Below are positions 37,384 to 49,925 of a stretch of DNA of 64,000 nt, in pieces; positions within the stretch are counted from its first letter, which is position 1, and the number at the start of each line of letters is the position of its first letter. Origin of the DNA: Sphagnum compactum (taxonomy: Eukaryota; Bryophyta; Sphagnopsida; Sphagnales). The notes under the pieces are model-generated. The model worked only from the letters and a program-made list of their open reading frames with translations. It was not told the origin of the DNA and ran no database searches. The stretch lies in assembly GCA_965153455.1 (NCBI GenBank), contig OZ234497.1, positions 6,634,001 to 6,698,000 on the forward strand, read 5' to 3'. The translations under genes were made by a program, and so were the position numbers.

Positions 37384-38720
37384 TGGGTCCAATTTTGGAC
37401 CCAAGTAGCAATTCAAGTTTTTTTGCACCATAGCCGAGCAACTTTTGACACCGAAAGTTGCTAATTTTTGAAAGTAGAAAAAAAAAACTCAAGCTATTGT
37501 TTTGGGTCCAAAATCCAAACACAAGCTTGGGTTTTTTCCCACCATAAACGAGCAATTCTCAACACCGTAAGCAATCCACTTTTCAAGAAGAAAAAAAATC
37601 ATGAGTAGTTAGTTGCTACTTGGGTCCAAGTTTGAACCCGAGCACCATTTTGGGTTTTTTCTCACCATAGTTGAACAACTTTCGGCACTAAGAGGTGCTC
37701 ACTTTGCAAAAACAAAAAACCTTGAACTACTATTTGGGTCCAATTTTGGACGTGAGCACCATCTTAAGGTTTTCCCCCCACCATAGTCGAACAACTCTTG
37801 GCATCAAAAGTTGCTCATTTTTCAAAAAGGAAAAAATTGAAGCTCCTCCTAGGGTTCAATTTTGGACCCGAGCTATTGCTCAAGCTTGTTACTATCATAT
37901 CCTAACAACTATTGGCATTGAGAATTGCTTGGCAATCCAGAAAAAATGTTGAATTTAGAACTATTGGCATCGAGAATTGCTTGGCAATCCAGAAAAAATG
38001 TTGAATTTAGAACTATTGGCATCGAGAATTGGTTGGCAATCCAGAAAAATGTTGAATTTAGAACTATTGGCATCGAGAATTGCTTGGCGATCCAGAAAAA
38101 ATGTTGAATCTAAACTCGGCCACACAAAAGTTGCACAACTAAACTTAAGCCCGGTCTTTTTTTCTTTTATAGCATTCGAACTCAAGCTTGGATTTTACTC
38201 GGAACCCACAACACAAAAATGAAAAAAATGAAAAACGGTAAGAAAAAAACAATTGAAAAAAGAGCCGAGATGTGAAGAATCAAGTCCTTGTTGGCCATCT
38301 CCAAGCAACTCTAGGCATTGAAAGTTATTCAACGATTGTCGGAAATCAAGAAACTCGAACAATTTGGGTCCAAACTCAAACCCAAGTTGCAGCAGCTCGG
38401 GTTTTTTTCGACCATGGCTAAAATTTGAGTTGTAGCTTGAATTTTCCAAGACGACCTCAACTCAAAAATAAATAAAAATCCCGAGCTCTAACTCTAGTTT
38501 GGTTCGGGTTTTTTTTCGGCCATCTTGACCAACTCTCAACACGAGTTTTTTTTGCCCACCTTGACCGACTCTCAACGCTAAGAATTAATGGCGATGGGGA
38601 AGAAAACCTGGACCCAAATTGCAGCTCGAATTCTTTTATTTTTTTAATCGTTGAATTACTTTTAGCACCACATAGTAGCTTTTGGCAATGGGAAAAAAAT
38701 TGGCCAAGCTCAAGCTCAAC
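37384..38720 (+). repeat. Diverged tandem satellite, about 117-bp unit
   Basis: The phrase GGGTCCAATTTTGGACCC and variants recurs at 37,385, 37,504, 37,622, 37,736 and 37,853 (spacings 119, 118, 114 and 117 bp). It is followed each time by CACCATAG, GAACAACT and GTTGCTCATTTTTCAAAAA-like phrases. More decayed copies appear to about 38,720 (for example GGGTCCAAACTCAAACCC at 38,366). Confidence 0.65.
37907..38115 (+). repeat. Tandem repeat, 52-bp unit, four copies
   Basis: Near-identical units begin at 37,907, 37,959, 38,011 and 38,062, each reading AACTATTGGCATCGAGAATT then GCTTGGCAATCCAGAAAAAATGTT. Each unit corresponds to one part of the surrounding 117-bp satellite, so this is a later local expansion within an older array. 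Confidence 0.85.
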
Positions 38721-41556
38721 CTTTTATTGCCATTGGCCCAAGTGTTACCAGATCCTCAATTGATTTTTCCTTCAAAACATGGCTGTTTGGAATTTATTTG
38801 AATTTTTAGCGGTAGAAATAGCTTAAAAATTAATATCTCCCACATTCTGAATCCAAATCTTACCAAATAAATTCCATTAAATCCTGCTCATCAAGATCTT
38901 TCCAACGACACCAAAGGCACATCCTGATTCCTCCAAAATTTTCAGCTAGGATTTAATTTATCTTTAGTGAAAAATCATTCAATATTCAATAAACTTTTGC
39001 ACCGCAAGTCCAAACCTCATGGAACCAAGCCGATTGCACCCCTCCTTTTTGAAAACTTTTCGAAGAAACCAAGAATGCGATTTGAAGCATCCTGATTCGA
39101 TGAAGTTCATAAGTACAAAGAAACTAAAACAAAAAAAAACAAACAACCTTCCTTCATAGATAGATAGACATATTCACTTTGCCTTCACAAAGATAAACTA
39201 CAAGCTATTATATTGAAATACCATATGCTCAAGTGTCTCCCATAAGTGATGTATGGAAGTGGACTTGAAAAATTTAGAAGAGCAATAGAGGAATTCATAA
39301 AAAAGGTAATTATTTTACTAGATTGCATTTTGATCATCATATTTGCAATTGTCATGTTTCATATATATTTAACTAGAAATACAACAAACTACTTGTTGTC
39401 AATTTGTTGCTTGCAAAAAAAGAAGGTTATTTGTTTTTGATAAGGCTACTGGAAAGGATTTTGTGTGGTTCTACCAGAAACAATATCCAAAAAAAAATTC
39501 TTCAAATTTTCTGAATTAAAAAAAGAAAATTTGGAAAAAATTCCCCATCCTTTTGAATTTTTTTTCAAAATTTAAGGCATTGTTTTGGACAAAATTCCCC
39601 GAAATTAATTCAACACTAAAAAAATTTGATAGTTACTAGAAAGGGCCACCAAAAATGTCCACATCGTATTCCCAAAAAAAAAAGAAAAAAAAACTAAAAG
39701 GGTGAAAGGCACCTATGAATATGAAATTTTCTTGGTCCTATTTGGAATAAAAACATATATTTTAAAGCAAATTTGGGGGTGCTTTTGGTAGCCCTATTGG
39801 AAACATCCTAAAATAAATAAATAAAATTTAAAACATAATTTAGATTTATGTTTATCAAAAAAAAATTTGTATATGGTGAAAATGGACTATGATAACTATC
39901 ATAAAAACATGGTTGAAACTATCCACGCATACCCCCAAAACAAATAAGAGGGGTGAAAAGGGGTGTCAAATTTTAGTAGTTTTACCCAAAACATTCACCA
40001 AAGCTGACCCTCAAACACTAATAGAAAACCCCTCATCTTGCAACTATGTTTTCAACTACATCTTGACTATAAAACATAGTTGAAAATAACAAAAATAGTT
40101 GCAAAGTATTTTTTGCAATTGAAAAATGTTTTTCTCACCTGCAAATTCAAAAAGTTAACAAGTGCAAGTTGATAATGGTTCAAAGAATGTGCCATGCGTC
40201 AACACCACATCAATAGTCATCATTAACCATTTTAGTTGTAAATTATTTTATCAACCTAGTCGCAAAATGTTGTCAACTTCCTTCAATTAATTAATGGATG
40301 AACTTCATTCGTGGACTATGTATTATGTCAAAATATTCAATTGTAATTTCGATTAAATTTCAATTATGTCAATTGAATGTTTAACCAATGATGTGATGAC
40401 ATGTGACACACCTAAAACATTCCACATTGATTAGCCATAATAAAAATTAAGTTGAAAAGAAACTATGTTGCAACAATGATGGTCAATGCATTTGATCAAT
40501 GGTGACATGACACGTGTGATCAATTAATAAGGTTTGAGATGAACCAATAATTAATTGACACATGGCATAACTTAAGTTTATCTATGTACGTGATGTTTAA
40601 TCATAAACAACCATTTAATTACCTAAGCATGGGCTAGGTCTAAACCTAAGCTCCCTAGTCTAGGCTTAGGTTGAAGCTAGACCTAAACTTTTAAGTTAGG
40701 GCTAAACATAAGCAACCACCAATATAAGTTAGGGCTAAACCTAAGCGTTAGGTTAGGCTTAAACTTAAATTACAAATAAAGGCCTATTTCATTTAATTTA
40801 GCCTTTAAAGTTGAACTTTTTGTATTGGCTCATCCCAAATAACTATTTCATTTTCATGTTTACTTTGATTCTCCATCATCTTTGATTTAGAAGAATGACA
40901 TTAATTCTTACCAAAACAAATGGTTACCAAAAAAATGTGTGACACAAACAAGAATGTGATTAAAATGGGTATGATTATAAAGGGGGTTTAAAATATTATG
41001 TTATGCCTTTTATAAGCAAAGGATCCTATACAAAAATACTAGCCCAAAGTCATTTTATTACCCCAAGTTGGCATAAACTACACTAATCTTCATCCAAAAC
41101 ATGTAGTGAAGGGTGTTAGTGGGGATGCTTTTAGAGTTTAGAATATAGAGTTATCAATGTTTCTTTGAAATAGAAATGGTCCAAAAACTACAATGTAAAG
41201 AAATGCCAAGGATGAAAATGGAAAAAGGTAACAACAAGTGTAGCAATAAAAGTGTCAAAAGCTATCATCAAAAGCGACAAATTTATGGATTAGATAGATA
41301 TATACCTCTTAGAAGAGGGGGTGAAGTTTGGTGCCTTTGCACAATATGCACTTAACATAGTGCTTTTTTCATGAGTTTCATGTGATTTTCAAATGTGGTC
41401 TAATGTTATGGCGGCTTGTTGAGTGTTGAGCCTTGAAAGCGTACCTAATCATGTGCCATGAAATGGTTGTAAACCTTTGTTAGAACAAGAAGCATCAAAT
41501 AAAGTGGAACAACTAGAACAAGGGAGTCCCTTGTGTGAATGGAATCAGTAGGGATG
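38721..41556. other. Intergenic, AT-rich, no gene seen
   Basis: Includes CTTTTT/AAAAA tracts around 39,480-39,680 and a region of repeated CTAGG/CTAAACCTAAG phrases (about 40,625-40,770). No gene or RNA motif is recognised. Confidence 0.5.
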
Positions 41557-41937
41557 AACTCGTAGAAGGATTTGAACCCAATATCAAGAGGTTGTGATGC
41601 CAAAGACTAAAACCTGATTCCATCTTGTTGGAGGCCAAGTTTTCGTTCATTTAGAACTTGTGGCAGGATTTGAACCCAATATCAAGAGGTTAAGCCAAAG
41701 ACTAAAACCGGATTCCATCTCGTTGGAGGTCAAGTTTTCTTTCATTTAGAACTTGTAGAAGGATTTGAACCCAATATCAAGAGGTTAAGCCAAAGACTAA
41801 AACCTGATTCCATCTCGTTGGAGGCCAAGTTTTCTTTCATTTAGAACTTGTAGAAGGATTTGAACATAAAATATCAAGAGGTTAAGCCAAAGATTAAAAC
41901 CTGACCATCTTGTTGGAGGCCAAGTTTTCTTTCACTT
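41557..41937 (-). repeat. Tandem repeat, about 95-bp unit, four copies, with tRNA-like B box
   Basis: Units start at 41,557, 41,655, 41,750 and 41,845 (98, 95 and 95 bp). On the minus strand each carries GGGTTCAAATCC, close to the polymerase III B-box consensus (the last copy is damaged), preceded by TTGGCTTAACCTCTTGAT. This suggests the unit derives from a tRNA-like SINE head multiplied in tandem; the derivation is inference. Confidence 0.75.
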
Positions 41938-42977
41938 ATCACTAGGTTTAATATTAGAACACAAAAGAATTAGCAGCCATCTCATTGAGTTAGTGCAACA
42001 ATAGGAAGTGAAAACTATAGGAGCCATCTCCTATAGTGCACATTGAGAAGCTATCTTAATAGTGCACATCCTGATTTGAGTTCGATTGAGTGATTGATTG
42101 AGCTTTGAATCAGATTTGAATCCATACAAATGGCAGATGCTCCATGAATTGAAGTGACCACAACTTGAATTAAGGGATAAGACGATTAGATTCAGCTCAT
42201 AGGTTGGGGTCGAGTTACGAATTACACTTCATGTTGGAAGAATCATGATACCACGAAGCTGCAAAAATCCAATGTCGTCACCAAAGAAAGGCGCATGTGG
42301 ATTCTGTCGTATCTAGACTGAAGGATGGGGGCATCTTCAACTCTGTGGTGACTCCAGACGGAAGGATGTCAAAGCATATGATGCTATACATGTTTCTCAT
42401 GATCCCTGGTAGACTTGAGTGCAAGCCATGCAGATATAGGGAGACAGTTACCATATTCAGTGAGCAGATGTAAAAAAGCTTTTCTTTCTCTTTTGGGCCA
42501 CAAGAAGCCTGCCAGAGCAACAAATGTCAAAGCTGCTGCTCTCTTCGTATTGTCTGGGGGTATGACAAACTCTGTTCTGTATGAAGTTCTCAGGGCACCA
42601 TCTATCTACCTATTCGAAAGAAGAAATCCACAACAATCATAATGATGAACTCCTCTAGTTTTGTCTCTTCTGGTATGAGTAAGGCTGTTGTTTCCTGAAG
42701 TGGTTGAAACATCAGGTGAGGGGTCTGGTAAGATTTCAAACAGATCCAGCAAATGGATTTGAGTTTTTAAGAAAAAAGTTTTTGGAAGTTTAACTACATG
42801 CAGGTGAGAAAACCACAGGAATGTTGGGAAACTGCTACACCTGAGGCCAGGAAGAACAATTTGGCAAACAGACACTGATCGGTACAATGATCAAATTGTG
42901 GAAAGCTTGCTGGCAGCAGCAGGCGGTGAGTGATGTGAGAGACAGTAGTAAATCATCATTGAAAGTGTGGGGGCTCA
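41938..42977. other. Downstream flank of the MYB-CC gene
   Basis: Probably contains the 3' UTR of the MYB-CC gene near 42,900. Other sequence shows no motif. Confidence 0.4.
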
Positions 42978-45900
42978 TCACCTTTCCCAGCAGCCATAAG
43001 TGTTAAGATCCAGCTCACCACTTCTTGGCATCACGATCCCATGATGTCCATGATGGTTTAAATCAAGAGGCCCTTCTACTTTCACATGATGATGATGGGT
43101 TGTAACTGTTTGGCCTGCTGATGATGATGATTTATGGGATGCTCCTCCCTGCATGTCACTACGATATGTAGTAGTACCCTGGTGTTGTGATGATGCCGCA
43201 GAGGAAGTATGGGGAGATCCACCACCACCAGCATTGTTGCTCTCTTCCACCACTGGCTGTGGTTGAATTGCACCCCTCCTGGGTGTGGGTCGCTCAAGTG
43301 CTGGAGCCCTTGAACCTGATGATTCCATCACAAAGGCATGTGAAGAGGAGCCAGTGGTGGCCTCATTGGATCGCCTCATGATCATGCTACCAGCTGCTAC
43401 TGTAGGAGAAAATTTGCCACCACCTCCTTCTGCCCCCCCCATCCCAGCAGCACTGAATGAGAGACTGTCTTGTGAAGAAGCTACAGCAGCCCGTGAATTG
43501 GGGGGACCCTTCAAATTGGTTACGCCCTTCACAGCAGCTGCAGCTGCCTGAGCAAGCCTGTTCTCAGCTTTAGCATTGTCGGACAATCCCTGCACGGGCA
43601 GGAAGTTAGCACTCATGATCTCGCGAAGTCGCACCATCTGCTGCCCTTCACCATCATTATCCTCTGAGTTACAAGTATAGGAACTGCAAGCTCTTTTCTT
43701 ACCCGTTGCTGCCTGCTGCTGTTGCTGCTCGCCACCACCTCCTGAAGCACCCCCACTGTCCTCAGGGTTAGCTGTGAGACTGGTCAGGTAGCTCTTCTGT
43801 GATGAGGAATCTGACATCCTTGACTGCTGGCGTGGAAGCTGCTGCTGCTGTGAGGATGCACCTCCTCGTGGATCCACAACATGTTGCAGTAGTAACTCAG
43901 GATTGTTATGAATTCCAGGTAAGCTCATCAAGGAGAAAGAACAGCCCGATGGGTCATTGCCTACTTTGGATGCAAGCTCGGTGAGCTCTGCATGTGCAGC
44001 TTCAAGCCCTGGAGATGAGGATGTATGTCCTGCTAAGGTTTCCTTTGCTTTCTCCAAAATGGATTGTAAATACTTGCCCTGTGCCTCAATCCGTAACTGG
44101 AGGTTTCTTTGAACCTGGCTCATTCAATTGCCAACAATTGAGCTCGTCAATGATCATCTCAACAGCATAGATTTACATATAAAAACCCACTCAGAATCAC
44201 CAATGTGAAGGCCAGACAATTTACTCTACAAAATAGCCACATGTGTGCACTAAGGATCCTATGGAATGCATCTGAGGATCTTGAGAATAATCAAATACTC
44301 AACTTAGGATCAGTGCAAGAAACTCACAATGCTGCAAGTGAGAACTGAAGGTACCTACCTCAAGTTGCTGTTGCAGATGATGTTGGACCTCCATTTGCAA
44401 GCGAATTGCTTCTGTGATTTGGATGTTACTGTAAAATCACCATGCGAACAAACCCATTGGTCTAATCGCTACTCAGCATGTCCATTAGTTATGTTATTTT
44501 GATCACCAGAATGAAGACGTACAAAAAATGGATGTGATCGGATCCATTACTGAGAAAATTTCTCAAGGGCAAAATGGACTTGAATAATACAGAAGAAATC
44601 ACATTCAAAATCACTTGCCACAAAGTAAAGAGAGAGATGATACTCTTGAAGAAGAAGAGGCTGTAATTATTACAGTAGTGAGCTCTCAATCCAAACATAT
44701 AACAATGTGCCAAGAATAAGAAGACTGTCACATACTCTTGAGGGTTTTTGGTTTGGAGAGCGGCCACACTATCGGAGGCAGTAGTGCTTGTTACTTGCAT
44801 ATGATCTGAAGACCCTGTGAAGAGTGAAAATTTACACATGAGGCCAGTAAGATTAGCATTAATCAGGGACTTCAAAACATTTCCATACGAGGCAGACCCC
44901 AAGAACCCAACAGTCATTTCTAAGTTCTAAAGCACAAAGTAAATGTATGTGTCTCCCAAGAAAAAAAGATTACAAGAACCTCTATATCTTAATGAGATTA
45001 TTAACCAGAGACAAAGCAGTTTAGACCCTGAAGCCAGCCCCACACATGTACAAGTTACAACATTTCAAGAAAAAGGAGGCAATGGTGTCCCTGGGATTCT
45101 CAAGTGAGTAGTAGACATAAGGAAGGAGCGACACCCATATGGAGAGAATACATACCATGGGGTCCGTCCTTATTGGCATCATGCACATTAGTATCTCTGT
45201 GAAGTTGCTTCCCAAGTCTGAACTTCTGCAAGACCAAGATCACCAAGTTGAGGAATCAGAACTGTTAGACTACATTGTTTGTGCCAAATTTCACTTTCTT
45301 TGCAAGAAGGCAGCACAGAAGCTAATTGCAGGAAGGAGACCATGAAATATTATTATATCTTCATAACTATTGCTCGAACTTCTTGTGACGTAGGATTTAA
45401 GCAAAACCAAAGAGCTGACTCATAATTTCAGGTTGTAGAAATTTTCAGGTCTGGTGATCATATCGGTGAACAAGAATAAAGTGAGGGGCTTGATTCAACC
45501 CTAAAAGAATATCAAATAATTATTGAGGGGGTTGTGTAAACATTACTGATGGTCACACATACTCCGTGACCTTCAACACATCCCTATTGACTTCATTACC
45601 TCTTGGCAATGGGTGGAGGTCAATGTAACACATTAACCAACGTCTGTTGAGAGACTAGATGGGCAGCAGGCCATGATGTTGTTGGGTTTTATCAAAAGAC
45701 TTTAAAAGACATTAGAGAGATGAAAATTGACTAAGGAAACTGAGAATAAATCAGAGCACAGAAAGAATAAAAACCAAAAAGGCACCAAAGAACGAATGAG
45801 GAAGAGGCAAGAGAAAAAAAAAATTGTGAATGTTTGAAGAGCATGATGTTTTGAGGATGAAGTAAGCGGGTTTTGAAAAGCTCCTCAAATCAGATAAAGC

Positions 45901-47696
45901 AGCTGTAGGAAGAATCCTTTTTGAAGATTCAGAAAGGCGGAAACACCACACAAAAATCTTGCATTGATTAAAAAAAAAGCCTCTCATTCATTTAAATAGA
46001 TTAGAATCTGGAAGAGTATCCTTTTAAAAATCTCTTTAGAAGACTAATTACACTTGCCATTTGAGCTATTGGAAAATTTCATGTCAACCTTCATACAAAG
46101 GATAACATAACAAGGAAAAAATTGCACAAGAATTAGACATAATATGATGTTAAACTAATTAGGAGGACGAAGTTAGCTAAAAAGAAACCGCACCCATTTC
46201 TTGGGCTGATTCACCAAAGACACGAGGAATAAGTTATCCACTGAGATTTAGTCAAGAAGATAAATTTGAGGAAGCTTGTGTTGCCTTGAAATCGGTGAAA
46301 TTCACTTGGCCAACACAAGCTTCCTCAAATTAACTGAGGCCAAGTTACATTCAGTGAAATCAAAGAAAATGAAACAAAATGGAAGAATTAGACATTTGTG
46401 AACAAATTAAATTCCATCTTGAGAGTTCCAAGTAATATGATTCATGAGGAATATACTGTAAGTGGCAAGAAGAGGAAAGAACCGTACTCATCGAACTGAA
46501 CTGAATATAAGACAAGGAAACATGTCAGGAAAACAAAACATACATGTGCACTCCATGTGTATATATATGTATGTATGTATATGTCTGTATACCTGTGTGT
46601 CTAGTGGGAAAGGAAAACAAGAAGGGGAAACAAAGGAAAAAATAAATATAGAAAATTCCCTGGCAGCTGCATCTGCACTCCATGTGTGCAAGAATCAGGA
46701 AACAAAACAATTTACTAAAAGAATTGATACATGTTCTTTTGACTAACCTGCAGATGGCTTTTCAAGTGGTAAAGGGTAAGGCCCTTTACACCCATAACTC
46801 GCATCACAGATTTGGGTGTTGCTTCTGCACACATTTTGCACAAAAGGAAACAAAACAAAAGTAAAAAAGTGGCTTGGATTAGTAATAATTCTCACACAAA
46901 ATATTATGAACTTCATGTCACACTTCATTTCATGTCTGCTGTTGCTGCTGCCATCCATCCAGACATGGGAAGAAGGTACCTACTCTGTGCCACCTGCACA
47001 CACCGGCGGAGGTTTTTTTCTGAATGGAAGTAGGTTTTTTCTGAATGGACTTAAGGTTTTTTCTCAATAGTGGGTGGTACAGGTTTTTGCTGAATGAATG
47101 AACGGCTGGGTTTTTCTCCCAATGTCTGAGGGATGGATACTCCCTGAATCTTGTGATCTTTGTCAGATGGTCTTTGGGTTCTTAAGAGATATGAAGGCAT
47201 TGTGAGATTGATCATCATGCATGCATTGCATAGATGGATTGAGTTGCTGCAGCTTCTGATCAGAAAGAGTGAGATCATGATGGTGGGTAGGAAGAATTAA
47301 GGAAAGTCTCATTAAGAGTGAGATCCTGATGGTGGGTGGGAAGAATTAGTGAAAGCCTAATTAAGAGTGAGATCATGATGGTGGGTGGGAAGAATTAAGG
47401 AAAGTCTTACTGTCAGCGCCTCCAAGCTGTGTGACGGCGTCTACAAAACGCTCGTGAAGCTCCGGAGTCCAACGCAATCGCGGCTTGGGATCAGCAGCTG
47501 AAGAAGAAGAATTCATGACTCCTGCGTCAGCTGAGAGGAGTCCGTTGCTGTTGCTACCATATAAACTTGGTCGCTCTTGAAGCTGCTGCTGATGTGCCGG
47601 TGACGATGTCGTGGACTGTTGTGGCCGATGTAGTCCCGGCTGTTGCATCAAGCTGCCTGCCGGGTTTGCTGCAGTATACTTCTTAATTTGGTACAT
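42978..47696 (-). CDS. MYR1: MYB-CC (GARP) transcription factor, MYR/PHL-like, 6 exons
   Basis: Exons (minus): 47696-47411, 46824-46748, 45225-45156, 44814-44736, 44428-44359, 44114-42978. All in phase, 572 residues. The single-repeat GARP/MYB DNA-binding domain (71-127) begins PKPRLRWTPELHERFVDAV and includes KSVMRVMGVKGLTLYHLKSH. The LHEQLE/MYB-CC coiled coil (about 172-221) includes LQLRIEAQGKYLQSILEKA and mediates dimerisation. The following LEAAHAELTEL and the C-terminal GELDLNTYGCWER are features of the MYR1/MYR2/UNE16 subgroup rather than PHR1 itself, so the symbol marks subgroup, not proven orthology. LDLN motifs near 550 and 562 could act as EAR-type repression motifs. The long last exon is Ser/Gly/Gln-rich and His-rich near its end. 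The protein is nuclear; the family acts in phosphate responses, phloem or flowering control. The leader is long and CT-rich. Confidence 0.95.
46263..46331. repeat. Intronic foldback with perfect 21-bp arms
   Basis: The arms at 46,263-46,283 and 46,311-46,331 are exact reverse complements (core GAGGAAGCTTGTGTTG), separated by 27 bp. It lies in intron 2 of the MYB-CC gene. It could be a MITE remnant or a small-RNA hairpin precursor; pairing does not extend beyond the arms. Confidence 0.8.
47266..47408 (-). repeat. Three 49-bp tandem repeats abutting the exon-1 splice donor of the MYB-CC gene
   Basis: Copies start at 47,266, 47,315 and 47,364 on the plus strand, each AGAGTGAGATC-TGATGGTGGGT followed by GGAAGAATTA. 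The third copy runs into the donor (intron GT at 47,409-47,410), so the repeats form the start of intron 1. Confidence 0.85.
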
Positions 47697-49042
47697 TTTG
47701 GTTTTGACCGTGAAAAAACAGCTTCACAGCTCGTGAATTACAGCTGGAGGATTTAATGACCAAAGTAGTGCTTGACTAGTTCCAGAGTATGACGTTTTCA
47801 GCTGCCTTGAAGATCAAGACCTGAAGAATCATCAACAGTTTCAAGTTAATTTGCTACGACGGCCTCCTGAAGAGGTTTTGTGTTTTATGGGTCTCCGGGA
47901 GCAGGATGAAGCTTAGTACTCTCCGTGACCCGGCGGTTATGCTGCTGCTGCATGTTTGAAGCCCCAGAGCAGAAAGAAAGAGAGTACCAGTGGTGTTCAC
48001 TTGAAATTCTCTGCTGGTCGTGGATCAAGAGGCAGCAGAGTTGCTCTAGAGACTATTTTAAAGGATAAATGATCTGGATAGATCAGAATTGAATGAAAGA
48101 AGACCAAATCCACAACTTCTCTAAGAATTAATCAATTCACCAAAGTGCAAGTCTGGCGCGTGATATAAGAAGAAACAGCATTCGAATTCTGGTTTCAGGC
48201 GAGGAGGAGGAGGAGGTGCCAGAAAGATGGACACCTACGTCTCCTCAATGGCCATCTGCAACAGATCAACTTAATCTGCAACAGGGTGAGAATGTCTGGC
48301 AGCAATTCTCAGGCTCAATGCAACGGATGGTGAAATCAGAACAGAACCACAAAAACCACACACACACACACAAAGAGAAAAAACCTCAGTAGTCGTCTCC
48401 TGTAGAGATATTATTCCTTTTCTCAGCAGAGAGAGATCTCCAAAACAAAAGCTGTCTAGAATAGTTTTTAAGACCAAGCTCCAACGGTCCTGCTCTCAGT
48501 ATGTGATCAGTGAGCCTGCCTGCTTGCAGAAAAAATATTTCTCACATCCAAGTTTGAGTTATTTATTTCTTTTCAACCTCACCCATAAAACTAAAACTGC
48601 AACAACACGAAAACACGGATCACGATATAATCTCCCCGATACTAGTAGTAGTAGTCGTCGTCGTAGGTACCTAACAACACGAGTGTACTACTAAATCCAC
48701 AACAACAACCACCACCACCACACCCCTCCCAAAAAAACAAGTACACACTATAGACACACACACTCCTCCTCCCCCCCTCCACAACGTCCTCGTACACGCC
48801 CTCCCTCAGGACAACAATAACTCCCCCCCCCCACAAATCAAATCTCGCTCTAAAATCTCCTCCCCTCTCTCCCGCAAAAAAAAAAAAACCAAAACCAAAA
48901 AGGAAAGGAGAACAAACCAACCAAACAATCAAAAACAAAGCTTACAAAATTGATGCGACCTCAAAAGATTATAAGAATCAGGGCTCCAACAAACAATAGG
49001 AAGGGAGGAGAGAAGAGTGTAAGCCACTAGAAGAAGTGCGCG

Positions 49043-49076
<34 letters not shown>

Positions 49077-49200
49077 AGACTCCAACGCGAGAGAGACAAA
49101 GAGAGAGAGAGAGAGAAAGAGGGAACGATGGAGAGCGAGCGTCGTAATATAGAAGAAGGAAGACGAGAAGCTCGGAGTGCAGCAACCGCGCGCGTGACTG
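47697..49200 (-). promoter_or_regulatory. Long 5' leader/promoter of the MYB-CC gene with CT repeats
   Basis: On the gene's strand this region is pyrimidine-rich near 49,045-49,075 (CT repeat, about 15 units) and 49,085-49,120. Such CT/GA tracts are common near plant transcription starts and bind BBR/BPC proteins. A 68-codon upstream open frame (48,477-48,271) and smaller ones precede the main start. The transcription start and any leader intron cannot be fixed by eye. Confidence 0.4.
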
Positions 49201-49466
49201 TGATCGCGCGAATCTTTCTTTCTTTTGGCTGCCCGTTTGTGCGACCGACGGGTAGTCTTAAAAATAAATAAACAAAACGCGGTGGGCCGGAATTGGGAAT
49301 CTAATTTGGCGACAAAAACAGAAACTCACCGGCCAGTCCGGAGTCCGCACCGACTGCCCAAATTCATTATATCACAAGGAGCCAATAGACTCCCATAATA
49401 CATAATAATAATAATCATTAATTAATTAAATTAATCAATTCAACCCCCTCACCCAACAATTTGTTT

Positions 49467-49535
49467 TAGCCAAATCTGGCTAAATTATTGGCTAAATCAC
49501 CCAGAAACATAAGGAGATTTAGCCAGATTTGGCTA
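49467..49535. repeat. Perfect 19-bp inverted repeat (MITE-like)
   Basis: TAGCCAAATCTGGCTAAAT at 49,467-49,485 is repeated exactly in inverted orientation at 49,517-49,535, with a 31-bp loop. The arm is itself near-palindromic (AGCCA..TGGCT). It lies in A/T-rich DNA upstream of the MYB-CC gene. Confidence 0.75.
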
Positions 49536-49925
49536 CAAGATAAATATGAAAGTAAAACAATTTAAACATCCTTCTATATATTTTCAGCTACTTATTTGTT
49601 TGAAAATATGTATGAAAATCTGGCAACTTTTCTTAAATTTTGATCAAATTATGGTTATTGAAAATCTCAAAAAAGCACTTGATTTTTTAATTACCAAATT
49701 GATTAATCAATTTGGCTATATATGTATAGCCAGCAAAACAAAAATATACCCCCAATTAGGTACCCCCACAATTTAGCAGCTTTTTGGAGGCGGATTTCTG
49801 TTAACTTCTTTAACCATTTGTCATTAACCCATGGTTAGAATTGACCTCTCAAACTCGTAATTTAAACCCAATTGGAATAGCCTTAACCATGGCTACTAGG
49901 TGAAGTGTGCACAAATCCACAAGGA

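Noticed and set aside
37907-38115. CRISPR-like array
   Set aside because: Units are contiguous tandem copies without unique spacers, in plant nuclear DNA.
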